In this document: positions 45,195 through 54,586 of the stretch, piece after piece
Numbering within the stretch: the stretch's first letter is position 1
Layout of the letters: the number at the start of each line of letters is the position of its first letter
Assembly: GCF_018860385.1 (NCBI RefSeq)
Contig: NZ_JAHKPH010000013.1
Coordinates: 186,001 to 250,000 of the forward strand
Length of the DNA stretch: 64,000 nucleotides
Source of the DNA: Reinekea forsetii
Lineage (GTDB): Bacteria > Pseudomonadota > Gammaproteobacteria > Pseudomonadales > Natronospirillaceae
Direction of reading: 5' to 3'
Translations under genes and position numbers: made by a program
The notes under the pieces: model-generated
Told to the model about the DNA's origin: nothing
Database searches by the model: none
Seen by the model: only the letters and a program-made list of their open reading frames with translations

Positions 45195-46202
45195 TTACTT
45201 CAACGTGTCTAATACTAAATCGTACAACTCTTGTGCTGGCAGCTTTTTCTTATTCATGCTGTCAATCCAAGCTTGGTGCACAGGACCTGCGGCTTTGTCT
45301 TTAAAGGCCTTCAATTCAGCTTCGGTCAAGGTTACGCGCTCAATACCTTTTTCATCTAATTTTGGTCCCCATGCGGCCATAGTTTGGTTGTTGTAGTAAT
45401 CAACATAATGATTCAAGGCTTCATCAACTGACCCTAACAATGCATCGCGATGTGCGGGTTTTAAATCAGCTAATGAATCAACATTTACAACCACTGGGCA
45501 GTTCACCGTGCCTGGGTTTAGATTGGTGGTCCACCAATCGGCCGATTCAACGGTACCAAATGACATGTGAGCATGCGGCGCAAACGATGCGGCATTAATA
45601 ACGCCTGAATCTAACGCTTGACGCACTTCTGTCGCCGACATAGACGTTGGAACGGCACCAGCAATGGTTAAGGCTTCCCCAATGCCGCCTGTCGCACGAA
45701 TACGTAGCCCTTTAAAATCTGCCAGTGACTGTGGCGCATCGCCGACACCTGCAATGTTGTACTGCGGCAATGGCGAAGGCATTAATAGTTTTGCATTCCA
45801 TCGAGCTAAGTCTTTAACGACCGCAGGATGGTTATAGACCGCTTTTGACACGGCAATTTCTTGCTCAAGCGTAGAAACGCCCATAAATGGCAGCTCTAGT
45901 ACCGTAATTGATGGGTTTTTGTCGGGATGATAACCCGCGCAGAACTGTGCCATTTCAAAGGCACCAAAAGAGATGCCGTCTAAATTTTCTTTATTCTTAG
46001 ATAAGCCACCGTAAGAAATATTTAACGTGAACTCACCATTGGTTTTCGCAGATACAAGCTCGGCTAATTTCTCAACGTGCTCCGTGAAGGCGCGGCGCTT
46101 ACCCCAAAGCGATACATTCCACTGGGTATCTGCAAATACCTGTGGTGCTGTGAAAGAAACCAATACCGCCGCGGAAACCGCTAGTTTTGTTTTTAATTTC
46201 AT
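45195..46202 (-). CDS. dctP: TRAP transporter periplasmic solute-binding protein DctP
   Basis: 335 residues with signal peptide (LAVSAAVLVSFTAPQVFA). The TRAP binding fold is seen in LRIRATGGIGEALTIAGAVPTSMSATEV and QALDSGVINAASFAPHAH. In DctP proteins a conserved Arg (here in RIRAT) pairs with a carboxylate of the ligand, so an organic acid is likely; whether it is C4-dicarboxylate is not proven. GGAG is 7 bases before the ATG. Controlled by a likely sigma-54 promoter. Confidence 0.9.
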   Translation of the reverse strand: MKLKTKLAVSAAVLVSFTAPQVFADTQWNVSLWGKRRAFTEHVEKLAELVSAKTNGEFTLNISYGGLSKNKENLDGISFGAFEMAQFCAGYHPDKNPSITVLELPFMGVSTLEQEIAVSKAVYNHPAVVKDLARWNAKLLMPSPLPQYNIAGVGDAPQSLADFKGLRIRATGGIGEALTIAGAVPTSMSATEVRQALDSGVINAASFAPHAHMSFGTVESADWWTTNLNPGTVNCPVVVNVDSLADLKPAHRDALLGSVDEALNHYVDYYNNQTMAAWGPKLDEKGIERVTLTEAELKAFKDKAAGPVHQAWIDSMNKKKLPAQELYDLVLDTLK

Positions 46203-46508
46203 ACCATTACTCCGATCAATTATTTTTATAGTGTCGTGTTTGATGCAAGCGCATCTGGGTCGATCGACTATTGCAAAGCCTATGCCGATAATTGCAACTG
46301 CCCTGTATTGCCCATAAATGCGCCGTCAGAATGCTAAACAACCGATCTTCTATGAGTTTTAGAAGCTTTTTGAGCAAAGATTGGCTTATCTGTAAACGAC
46401 AATAGGCAAAATATTGCTTATGACCTTAAAAAAAAAAATCGCAACTGCCTTTCAATTCACCCAACTAGCCCCGATACTAACGGGCTGAAAACCTTCCTCG
46501 GAGAATTC
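46203..46508. other. Divergent region between dctP and the ABC exporter operon
   Basis: 306 bases without a gene. It holds the sigma-54 promoter candidate (46271-46288), an inverted repeat GCAA-N4-TTGC at 46406-46417 that could be an upstream activator site, and an A-tract at 46429-46440. Confidence 0.55.
46271..46288 (-). promoter_or_regulatory. Sigma-54 (-24/-12) promoter of dctPQM
   Basis: Minus-strand TCGGCATAGGCTTTGCAA matches TGGCAC-N5-TTGC with the invariant GG (46286-46285) and GC (46274-46273) exactly 10 bases apart. The GC is 71 bases before the dctP ATG. A sigma-54 activator (DctD) is encoded nearby. Confidence 0.65.
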
Positions 46509-48296
46509 ATGCAGTTAGACGCACCGCAATCGAAAGCCCACCTCATTTGGCATTATTTTTGGCAAAACCGCCTGTCTTACAGTTTAGCCATTCTATTTAT
46601 TTTGCTTGTTAACTGGTTACAAGTTGAAATCCCTTTAATGGTTAAAACAGCCATCGATTTATTAATGGCCAATGTAGCTGATAACCAAGACGCTTTAATG
46701 TCATCTGTATGGATGATCATTGGTGCATCTTTAGTGCTAATTGTCATACGAACCCTTTCTCGTATGTTTGGCTTAAACCCTGGGCGGTTTGTTGAAGCTC
46801 AACTTAAAAACGATTTATTCGCAAAATTGAATCGATTAACAGACAGCTTTCACAGTGCGAACAACAGCGGTAAATTAATTTCAATCATTAATAACGACAT
46901 CAGCGGCATCCGATTATTTTTCGGCATCGGTTTTATGCAGCTGTTCAACATAATTTTTGCACTTTCATTTACGCCATTTTATATGTGGCGAATTTCTCCT
47001 TCGCTCACACTCTATTCATTTTTACCTATCATCTTTGCCTTTGCTATTTACCGAATTGGCTTTGTAAAAATGCGCAAGCTTTGGACCGATCGAATGCACA
47101 GCCTGCAAGGGTTAAGTGAGCAGCTGGTGCACTTTTTATCTGGCATGGATGTAATAAAAGCCGAGCATATGGGCCCTTGGGTGCAAAATGAAATTGCACA
47201 AGCGAATCAAGAGTTGCTCGACATCACCGTTAAAATTCAGCGCATTCAAGTTTTCATTATGCCCGTGCTCGATTACGCGAACCAAATGATGAAAATTTTA
47301 ATCTTAGGTTTAGGTGCCGTGATGGTCTTAAACGCAGAGCTCACCGTGGGCGAAATTACCGCGTTTTTATCTTATTCCGTCATGCTAGCAGTACCTTTCG
47401 GTGGTCTAGGACGAATTCTCAGCGTGATCCAAATGGGCATGGTCAGTATCGAAAGTGTAATGACAATATTAAACAGTAAGATTGACCCTACAAATTTAAA
47501 ACGTTTATCCGAAACAGACAGCAATGCCATTCAACGTTCAACATTGAAGGTGAACAATTTATCTTACCGATATCCGAACAGCGAGTCTGACGAGCCAACA
47601 CTAAAGAACATCAGCTTTGAATTACCTCAAGGTAAAAAGCTGGGTATTTTAGGGTCAGTCGGTTCTGGGAAAACCACCTTAGTTAATTGCTTAAATCACT
47701 TGTACGATTTAGAACCAGGCATGCTAATTTATGGGGAGCACGATATTACCGACTGGTCTCGACACGATTGGCACAAACAGGTCAGAACCATTACCCAAGA
47801 CCCTTATCTCTTTTCAGCGACGCTAAACGATAACGTGAAATTTGGTTCCGAACACAATGCAAACGCACCGACTCTAAGCGTGGAAGAAGCCATTGCAGCG
47901 GCACAATTAAGCGGCGATGTAGAGCGCTTTGCTGAGCAAGGCAATACCATGGTCGGTGAAAAAGGCATTATGCTGTCTGGCGGTCAAAAACAACGCGTCA
48001 GCATTGCGCGTGCACTCTATACCCCGGCAGATATTCTTATTTTAGACAACGTCTTATCGGCTGTCGATTACGATACAGAACGCGCAATAATGAGTGAATT
48101 GAGCAGCAAGCTGGTTGATCGCAGTTTAGTGGTCGTGTCACACCGGGTATCGGCACTGCAGGAAATGGATGAAATTCTCGTTTTAAATGAGGGTGAAATA
48201 ATCGCTCGGGGAACACACTCGGAACTATTGAAAACCTCAAGTTACTATCAACAAACTTGGGAACTGCAACAAAACGATCAGGAGGCCAGCGCATGA
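46509..48296 (+). CDS. ABC exporter half-transporter, MdlA-like (degenerate NBD)
   Basis: 595 residues: six-helix membrane domain (about 20-300) and an ATP-binding domain with Walker A GSVGSGKTT, signature LSGGQKQR and Walker B ILILDN. The catalytic Glu that normally follows Walker B Asp is Asn here (DNVLSAVD), so this is the impaired half of a heterodimer; in MdlA this position is also altered. Overlaps the partner gene by ATGA. Confidence 0.9.
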   Translation: MQLDAPQSKAHLIWHYFWQNRLSYSLAILFILLVNWLQVEIPLMVKTAIDLLMANVADNQDALMSSVWMIIGASLVLIVIRTLSRMFGLNPGRFVEAQLKNDLFAKLNRLTDSFHSANNSGKLISIINNDISGIRLFFGIGFMQLFNIIFALSFTPFYMWRISPSLTLYSFLPIIFAFAIYRIGFVKMRKLWTDRMHSLQGLSEQLVHFLSGMDVIKAEHMGPWVQNEIAQANQELLDITVKIQRIQVFIMPVLDYANQMMKILILGLGAVMVLNAELTVGEITAFLSYSVMLAVPFGGLGRILSVIQMGMVSIESVMTILNSKIDPTNLKRLSETDSNAIQRSTLKVNNLSYRYPNSESDEPTLKNISFELPQGKKLGILGSVGSGKTTLVNCLNHLYDLEPGMLIYGEHDITDWSRHDWHKQVRTITQDPYLFSATLNDNVKFGSEHNANAPTLSVEEAIAAAQLSGDVERFAEQGNTMVGEKGIMLSGGQKQRVSIARALYTPADILILDNVLSAVDYDTERAIMSELSSKLVDRSLVVVSHRVSALQEMDEILVLNEGEIIARGTHSELLKTSSYYQQTWELQQNDQEASA

Positions 48297-50047
48297 GCAC
48301 ATTAATAAAAACCGATTGGCAAATTCTGACCGGCTTCTGGCACTTTGCGGCCAAGTATAAACACCTCATTATTATTGGTTTAAGCTCAATGCCGTTTAGT
48401 GTTGCAGCCAACCTGCTATTTCCATGGTTGATGATAAAAATTATTGATGAGCAAATAGCTCAAGGTGATTTAAGCCAGCTGCCACTGATGCTGCTGTACA
48501 TGACTGGTGTTTTGATCATGAATTACATCAGCGATGCCGTGTACAGCTACAGTTTACGTTTGGTGGGGCAACGCACTATTTTTGATATTCGCCAGGCACT
48601 GATTGCCCGCATCATTAAACTGCCGAGATCGTACTTTGATAAAACACCCACCGGCATGACATTGTCGCGATTAACCAGCGATCTGGAATCGATAGGCGAT
48701 AGTTTTGTACTCGGTGTTTTGGGCATCATAAAAGATTCGATCAACACCATTGGGCTGTTAATTTTTTTGTATGTCATTAACTGGCAACTGGCGACTGTTA
48801 TTTTAGTGCTGTTCCCGCCGATATTAATGATTACCCAATACGTGCGAAATAAGTTGCGCACCTTGTACCAGATTACGCGTTCGTCTTTAGCGCGATCTAC
48901 AGGGTATTTACAGGAGTGTATTCGAGGCATCAGTACGGTTCAGCTTTATGCGGCCGAACAAGAAGTTGAAAGCAAATACACGCAACTCACCGATGAATTT
49001 TTACACGCTCAAGTTAAAGCCAATGGTTGGGATGCCGCACTATTCTCTATCATCGCTGGGATAACAACCATTGCCATGGCATTGATTATTTGGGCCGGTT
49101 CAAATTTAGTGCTCAGCAGCGCTGTCGGTATAGGTGTGGTCATTGCGTTCATTAACACCTTGGAAAAAATATTTGTGCCGATTCGAGACTTTACTGGCCA
49201 GATCACGGCGATTCAAAGATCGTTCGCCGCCTTTGAACATTTGGATGAACTCTTTAGCGAGCCGTTAGAAGAAGCCGAGCACGATTTATACAGTGACGCT
49301 GAGATAGGCAGCAAGTTGGATACATTTGAAAGCATCGAATTTAATGAAGTCTCATTTCGCTACAAAGCGGGCGACCCTTATGTATTGAAAAATGTCAGCT
49401 TTACTTTGAACCAAGGCCAACAACTGGCTCTTGTAGGCAGCACGGGTTCGGGTAAGTCGACCATCATGAGATTACTGACAAAAACCTACGAAGGGTACGA
49501 AGGCCATGTTTTAGTTAACGGACTAGAGCTAGCGCGTATTCCTAAGCTGAAATTAGAATCACTGTTCTCGATGATGCAACAAGATGTTTTCTTGTTTGAT
49601 CAAGATGTCAGCTTTAATATTGGATTAGCAAAAGTCGATCAAGCCGCGATTGAAGAAGCCGCCAAGTACGTTTACGCTCATGAATTTATAGAAAGCTTAC
49701 CTAAAGGCTATGCCACGCACTTACAAAGTGGTGGCGACCAGCTCAGTGCAGGCCAAAAACAGCTTATCTCTTTTGCGCGAGCCATGACCAGCCACGCGCA
49801 GCTCATATTGCTAGATGAGGCCACCAGCTCAATCGACTCGGTCACAGAAAGGTTAATCCAAAAAGCATTAGAGCGTGTGTTCGCAGAAAAAACCGTCATA
49901 GCGATCGCACATCGACTCAGCACCATTCGAGAATCTGATCAGATTTTAGTGCTTGAAGCCGGTGAAATTGTCGAGCGCGGTAGCCACGATGAATTAGTCT
50001 CGCAACAAGGGGTTTACGCAAACCTATTGCAAGAAGAAATTGAGTAA
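48293..50047 (+). CDS. ABC exporter half-transporter, MdlB-like (catalytic)
   Basis: 584 residues from the ATG at 48293 (GGAGG 7 bases upstream). Six membrane helices and an ATPase domain with GSTGSGKST, signature variant QLSAGQKQL and an intact Walker B LLDEATSSID. It pairs with the upstream half-transporter, giving one catalytically competent ATP site. Related heterodimers export peptides, lipids or drugs. Substrate unknown. Confidence 0.9.
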   Translation: MSTLIKTDWQILTGFWHFAAKYKHLIIIGLSSMPFSVAANLLFPWLMIKIIDEQIAQGDLSQLPLMLLYMTGVLIMNYISDAVYSYSLRLVGQRTIFDIRQALIARIIKLPRSYFDKTPTGMTLSRLTSDLESIGDSFVLGVLGIIKDSINTIGLLIFLYVINWQLATVILVLFPPILMITQYVRNKLRTLYQITRSSLARSTGYLQECIRGISTVQLYAAEQEVESKYTQLTDEFLHAQVKANGWDAALFSIIAGITTIAMALIIWAGSNLVLSSAVGIGVVIAFINTLEKIFVPIRDFTGQITAIQRSFAAFEHLDELFSEPLEEAEHDLYSDAEIGSKLDTFESIEFNEVSFRYKAGDPYVLKNVSFTLNQGQQLALVGSTGSGKSTIMRLLTKTYEGYEGHVLVNGLELARIPKLKLESLFSMMQQDVFLFDQDVSFNIGLAKVDQAAIEEAAKYVYAHEFIESLPKGYATHLQSGGDQLSAGQKQLISFARAMTSHAQLILLDEATSSIDSVTERLIQKALERVFAEKTVIAIAHRLSTIRESDQILVLEAGEIVERGSHDELVSQQGVYANLLQEEIE

Positions 50048-50123
50048 CCGCTGAACACGGCTTGAATTCATCTGAAACATTCTCTAACTTAACGCTCACC
50101 TAATAATAACTCAGTGAGCGACT

Positions 50124-51296
50124 ATGAAAGTTTTAAAATGGGCAGCCATTGTGCTGCTCAGCCTTCTTATTCTAATCATCGCCGTATTTGTTACTGTTGC
50201 ACCGACCATGGTCGAAAAAAGCCGAAACACGGTAGCACCTCATGATCCTTACCCAGTAAGCCCACAAGCCAAGGCATTGCACGCAAATCTGGTGGTAGCT
50301 GATTTACACGCCGACTCTACTTTATGGAACCGGGATCTTTTGACAAAGAGCGACTACGGACATGTAGACGTGCCTCGCATGATTGAAGGCAACCAGGCGT
50401 TGCAGGTGTTTACAACCGTCACCAAAACACCCGCGGGCATGAACTATGACCACAACCGTGCGGACGCTCGCGATAATATTACCTTGTTAGCAATTGCCCA
50501 ATTGTGGCCAGTAAAAAGTTGGACCAGCCTGAGCGAACGTGCTCTTTATCAGGCCAGTAAATTACACGATATGGAGCGCCGAGCACCGGAGTTGTTTAGA
50601 GTCATTGAAACCAAAAAGGATTTAGAAAACTTACTGACCGCACGAGCGATTGGTCGCAAAGTGGTGGGCGGGTTGATCGGCACAGAAGGGTCTCACGCAC
50701 TTGAAGGAGATCTCGGCAACATAGACCGCCTGTATCAAGCAGGCTTCCGTATGATGAGTTTGCACCATTTCTTTGACAACCGCTTAGGGGGGTCATTACA
50801 TGGCTCCAGCAATGAAGGGTTGACCGATTTTGGTGAAAAAGTGGTTAAACAGATTGATCAGTTAGGGATTGTTCTTGACCTATCTCATTCTTCAGAAGCG
50901 GTTGTAATTGATACCCTTAAACTCACCAAGAATCCTGTCGTGGTTAGCCATACTGGCACGCATGGCCATTGTGACTCACCCCGTAATATTTCGGATTCTC
51001 TTATGCGCCGCATTGCCAATACTGGCGGAGTCATTGGAATTGGGTTTTGGGATGCCATATGCGATTACACACCTAGCGGTATTGCCTCGGCAATACAGGC
51101 GGCGATTAATCTCGTAGGTGAAGACCACGTGGGTTTAGGATCAGATTTTGATGGCTCGGTAAATACAACTCTAGACGCGTCAGAATATGCGGCCATTACT
51201 CATGAGTTACTTCAGTTAGGCTTATCTGAAGCGACTATCGCTAAGGTGATGGGCGGGAATATTGTTCGAGTATTCAGCGAGCGATTACCGGAGTAG
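50124..51296 (+). CDS. Membrane dipeptidase (peptidase M19)
   Basis: 390 residues. An N-terminal hydrophobic segment (about 4-27) anchors or exports it. The M19 zinc site is seen: H62 and D64 in DLHADST, Glu in GTEGSHALEGD, histidines in SLHHFFDNRLGG and VVSHTGTHG, and the terminal GSDFDGS. Members hydrolyse dipeptides, often with D-residues. Family call is secure; substrate not. Confidence 0.9.
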   Translation: MKVLKWAAIVLLSLLILIIAVFVTVAPTMVEKSRNTVAPHDPYPVSPQAKALHANLVVADLHADSTLWNRDLLTKSDYGHVDVPRMIEGNQALQVFTTVTKTPAGMNYDHNRADARDNITLLAIAQLWPVKSWTSLSERALYQASKLHDMERRAPELFRVIETKKDLENLLTARAIGRKVVGGLIGTEGSHALEGDLGNIDRLYQAGFRMMSLHHFFDNRLGGSLHGSSNEGLTDFGEKVVKQIDQLGIVLDLSHSSEAVVIDTLKLTKNPVVVSHTGTHGHCDSPRNISDSLMRRIANTGGVIGIGFWDAICDYTPSGIASAIQAAINLVGEDHVGLGSDFDGSVNTTLDASEYAAITHELLQLGLSEATIAKVMGGNIVRVFSERLPE

Positions 51297-51430
51297 CCCT
51301 CACCGATGGGGTGTTTCGATAACTTTCGATGCCCCTTTTTATTTATTTAAAATTTTTATCTCAAGTTTTACCCCTTTTCATCTTCTCGTTCGTTTAACTC
51401 ATACCAATCCATAAAACGAGACTAAAAACG

Positions 51431-53140
51431 ATGAAACTCACGACACCTCTTTGTTTACTCACTGTCGCCATTCTAACCGCCTGCGGTGGTCAGGGGACGA
51501 ATGAGATCAGCTATGAACCTCCTAAGCCCGAGACCGAGCAAGATAGCCATAACAGCGCAAAAGCGAATAGAACTGAATTACCTCTAGCTACAGAGAAGGT
51601 GAGCAGCCCCACAAGCGAGCAATATTCGGCCGATGCTGTCGGCCAAGTAGCTCAGTTAATGGCAAGCCCAGCTGTTGCTTCGAAAGCGATCATTAACGAT
51701 CTCCCTCGCGATCAGCTGGTCAACACCGAGAATAGAGAAAACTATGCTGAACAAAACATCTCACCCATTAAAATTACGGCTGAACACCCTGTCAGTACCT
51801 TTTCTGTAGATGTAGACACCGCAAGCTACACCAACGCTCGCCGTTTTTTAGAACAGGGTAATTTACCCCCGGCCGAAGCCATTCGAGTAGAGGAATTTAT
51901 TAACTACTTTGACTACGGCTTAGAAACGCCTATGCACCTAAATAAACCCATCGCGATCGAAACAGAAACCATGCAAACGCCGTGGAATGAAAATACGCAG
52001 CTCATGCGCGTGTCTTTGCAAGCTTACAAGAGCCAAATGGCGTCTCTGCCACCTGTGAATTTAGTGTTTCTACTCGATGTCTCGGGCAGCATGGGCAACC
52101 CTGATAAGCTTCCGCTGATGCAACGCTCATTTAATTTATTGGTCGAGCAATTGCGCCCTCAAGATACCGTATCGATAGCCGTTTACGCGGGCGACTCTGG
52201 TGTAGTGTTAGAACCCACCGCCGGCAATGAGAAAGAGGCGATTAACCGAGCCATCAACCAGCTTCGAGCCGGCGGCGGCACGCACGGCAGTGCCGGTATT
52301 CATTTAGCGTACGAATTAGCCCAGGCGAACTTTAACCCTGAAGGCATCAACCGAGTCATCATCGGCACCGACGGCGATTTTAATGTAGGCACCGTAAGCC
52401 TAGACAGCTTAAAAAGCTTGATCGAAGAAAAACGCGACAGCGGCGTATTTTTAAACGTACTGGGCTTTGGTACTGGCAACTACAATGACTACCTTATGGA
52501 AGAGCTGTCTAATCACGGAAATGGCGTTGCGCACTACATCGATAGCTACCAAGAAGCTCGTAAAATATTCTCTGAACAATTAACGGCCACCTTACAAACC
52601 GTCGCTAGAGACGTAAAGATTCAAATAGAATTTAACCCCAATAAAGTCGCAGAGTACCGCTTAATTGGCTATGACAATCGTCAGCTCAAGCGTGAAGATT
52701 TTAACAACGACACCGTCGATGCGGGTGAAATGGGCTCGGGCCATACCGTTACGGCCTTATACGAAATAGTCCCCGCCAGCAGCCAATTTCGGTTCAATGA
52801 CCCATTGCGCTACCAAGCAACGGAAGCAAGCAAACATGACCAACAAGATGCCGAACTGGCCTTCGTTAAGGTTCGTTATAAACTGCCCGAGCAAAGTAAA
52901 AGCGAACTCATGCAGATACCTGTTATGGCGAGCACCCAAAACGCTTCTAGCACAATACAATTCAGCGCAGGTGTCGCCGCATTTGCAGAACAGCTCAGAA
53001 ACAGCCCTTACATCAATAACTTTGCATTGAGTGATACGAAAAACTTGCTTGAAGCAGGAAAAAGCAAAGACGATTGGGGATATCGACAACAGCTGCTACA
53101 GTTGGTGCAAAATGCGCAGAGTTTACAAGGAACGCAATGA
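51431..53140 (+). CDS. VWA-domain lipoprotein (YfbK-like)
   Basis: 569 residues with lipoprotein signal peptide and lipobox LTAC (Cys18). A YfbK-type N-terminal region (STFSVDVDTASYTNARRFLEQG) precedes a von Willebrand A domain (about 205-380) whose MIDAS motif is DVSGSMG, and a C-terminal region resembling DUF3520 (ATLQTVARDVKIQIEFNP onward). The MIDAS metal suggests protein-protein binding on the periplasmic side. First gene of an operon with a sigma factor (ATGA overlap) and a membrane protein. Confidence 0.9.
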   Translation: MKLTTPLCLLTVAILTACGGQGTNEISYEPPKPETEQDSHNSAKANRTELPLATEKVSSPTSEQYSADAVGQVAQLMASPAVASKAIINDLPRDQLVNTENRENYAEQNISPIKITAEHPVSTFSVDVDTASYTNARRFLEQGNLPPAEAIRVEEFINYFDYGLETPMHLNKPIAIETETMQTPWNENTQLMRVSLQAYKSQMASLPPVNLVFLLDVSGSMGNPDKLPLMQRSFNLLVEQLRPQDTVSIAVYAGDSGVVLEPTAGNEKEAINRAINQLRAGGGTHGSAGIHLAYELAQANFNPEGINRVIIGTDGDFNVGTVSLDSLKSLIEEKRDSGVFLNVLGFGTGNYNDYLMEELSNHGNGVAHYIDSYQEARKIFSEQLTATLQTVARDVKIQIEFNPNKVAEYRLIGYDNRQLKREDFNNDTVDAGEMGSGHTVTALYEIVPASSQFRFNDPLRYQATEASKHDQQDAELAFVKVRYKLPEQSKSELMQIPVMASTQNASSTIQFSAGVAAFAEQLRNSPYINNFALSDTKNLLEAGKSKDDWGYRQQLLQLVQNAQSLQGTQ

Positions 53141-53739
53141 GCCTTGCCCAACCGTTAAAACAATGGTGGCAGTCGAAGAAGCCCTTTTCGAACGCCACCG
53201 AATTGACCGATGCTGAATTACTTGTGCAGTATATTCAGCATCAGCATCCGCAGTTGATCGAAGCACTGATCAGCCGACACGGCGATGCTTTGTATCACTT
53301 CTTACTCACCTTAGCCGATGCATTTATGGCAGAAGACGTATCGCAACATACTTGGTTAAAAGTAATCGAAAAACCAAACGCCTACCAACACAAAACCGCC
53401 AAGTTTCGTACTTGGCTGTTTACCTTAGGCCGTAACGGTTTAATAGATGAGCTAAGACGCCTCGCCCGATGGGAATGGCAACCCATTGAAGACGATGAGG
53501 TTTCAACCGATGATCACGACGATAATTTTTTAGTGCTGGAACGAGAAGGATTACAACAAGCCTTCGATGAATCCTTAATGGCATTACCCTTTGCACAACG
53601 TGAAGCGCTCATGTTGCAGCTGGAAGGCTTTGCACTAGAAGACATAAGCACAATAACAGGTGACGGATTCGAAACCATCAAAAGCCGAATTCGATTTGCC
53701 CGAAAAACGCTGAAAGAACGCTTAGAGGTGATGGCATGA
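53137..53739 (+). CDS. ECF-type RNA polymerase sigma factor
   Basis: 200 residues from the ATG at 53137 (AAGGA upstream, ATGA overlap with the VWA gene). Sigma region 2 (DALYHFLLTLADAFMAEDVSQHTWLKV, then FRTWLFTLGRNGLIDELRR) and region 4 (ALPFAQREALMLQLEGFALEDISTITG) are present and no other domain. It likely directs transcription of a small regulon, perhaps its own operon. The next gene overlaps its stop by ATGA and has anti-sigma topology. Confidence 0.88.
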   Translation: MSLAQPLKQWWQSKKPFSNATELTDAELLVQYIQHQHPQLIEALISRHGDALYHFLLTLADAFMAEDVSQHTWLKVIEKPNAYQHKTAKFRTWLFTLGRNGLIDELRRLARWEWQPIEDDEVSTDDHDDNFLVLEREGLQQAFDESLMALPFAQREALMLQLEGFALEDISTITGDGFETIKSRIRFARKTLKERLEVMA

Positions 53740-54395
53740 AACACGATTCCCCTAAAAAAGTCACCCTAGAACAACTTTACCAACAGCGCAAAGCCAACCA
53801 TACCTTACCGGCTGAACTGCATGCGCAATTGCAGCAAAAAATTAAACATCAAAAAGCGAAAAAAACTATTCGCTGGCAGTTCGCCGTACCCATAGCCTTT
53901 GCCAGTGTCATGACCGCTGTACTCATTGTGCCAAACCGAGAACAACTTAATGAAAACATGACATTCGTAACGGCAACCCAAAGCATACCGAACGCCAACG
54001 CGCCTTCGGCAACTAATCAAACAGGTGAAATGAACACCGAACGTGCAATCGCTAGCGATCAAATCGAAAGTGATTCCGTTTACCAAAGCGCCCCCGTCGA
54101 AGCAAAAGCGAAAGCAATTAAATCGACCGCTAACGCCCAACCCTTAGAAGCACTCATGATGCCTGACAGTGTGTATGAAATAACCGCTGAAGTTGGTGTG
54201 CAACCTGAAAGCCCAATGATTCTATGGGTAACACAAGGCACACTTGGGCTGTTTGAAAACTGCAATCAAGAACCCATTCAACTCGACGCGAAGACAGATT
54301 TGGAAGGCTGGGTTGAGGCAACTTGGGTTGAGGGTGAATGGGGGTTTGAATTGATAGGGGAAAGTTTTGAGTTAGGGGCTGCAAGTTGTAAGTGA
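53736..54395 (+). CDS. Single-pass membrane protein, possible anti-sigma factor
   Basis: 219 residues. A cytoplasmic basic N-terminus of about 45 residues (with LEQLYQQRKANHTLPAEL) is followed by one membrane helix (about 46-65) and a periplasmic part of about 150 residues. This is anti-sigma topology, but no zinc His-Cys motif is visible. The periplasmic half is rich in Glu and Ala and has GLFENCNQEP near the end. Function inferred from topology and its position after the ECF sigma gene. Confidence 0.55.
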   Translation: MKHDSPKKVTLEQLYQQRKANHTLPAELHAQLQQKIKHQKAKKTIRWQFAVPIAFASVMTAVLIVPNREQLNENMTFVTATQSIPNANAPSATNQTGEMNTERAIASDQIESDSVYQSAPVEAKAKAIKSTANAQPLEALMMPDSVYEITAEVGVQPESPMILWVTQGTLGLFENCNQEPIQLDAKTDLEGWVEATWVEGEWGFELIGESFELGAASCK

Positions 54396-54421
54396 ACAAA
54401 CGGTTTTAAGCTGCGGGCTAC

Positions 54422-54586
54422 TGGCCGCGGGTTTAAACAAAAAAACAAAAAACGGTACCGTGGTTAGCACCTAGGCTCGCAATTGCCCTTGATCGGGAAT
54501 CTGAGGCATGGATGCCGAAGCTTAGCGGCGCAGGGATGCGCGAACAGCGACCGAGCAAGGGTAATTGGGAGACTGGGGGTGGTACT
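54422..54586. repeat. Structured palindromic repeat, copy 1
   Basis: A 165-bp unit. An outer stem joins 54481-54496 (AATTGCCCTTGATCGG) to 54551-54566 (CCGAGCAAGGGTAATT), 16 bp with one mismatch and one G-T. Inside are two hairpins: GGCAT-GG-ATGCC (54505-54516) and GCGCA-GGGA-TGCGC (54528-54541). Confidence 0.75.

Noticed and set aside
43137-46202. Assignment of the TRAP transporter to C4-dicarboxylates
   Set aside because: The Dct names follow family homology only. The binding protein shows an organic-acid type site, but specificity is not readable from the sequence.
46289-46325. Second sigma-54-like element upstream of dctP (minus strand GGGCAG-TTGC)
   Set aside because: The GG and GC are not 10 bases apart, so it fails the spacing rule.
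51300-51345. GGGG/CCCC hairpin after the dipeptidase gene
   Set aside because: The interior pairs poorly and the arms are only four bases; not strong enough to list as a terminator, although TTTTTA follows.
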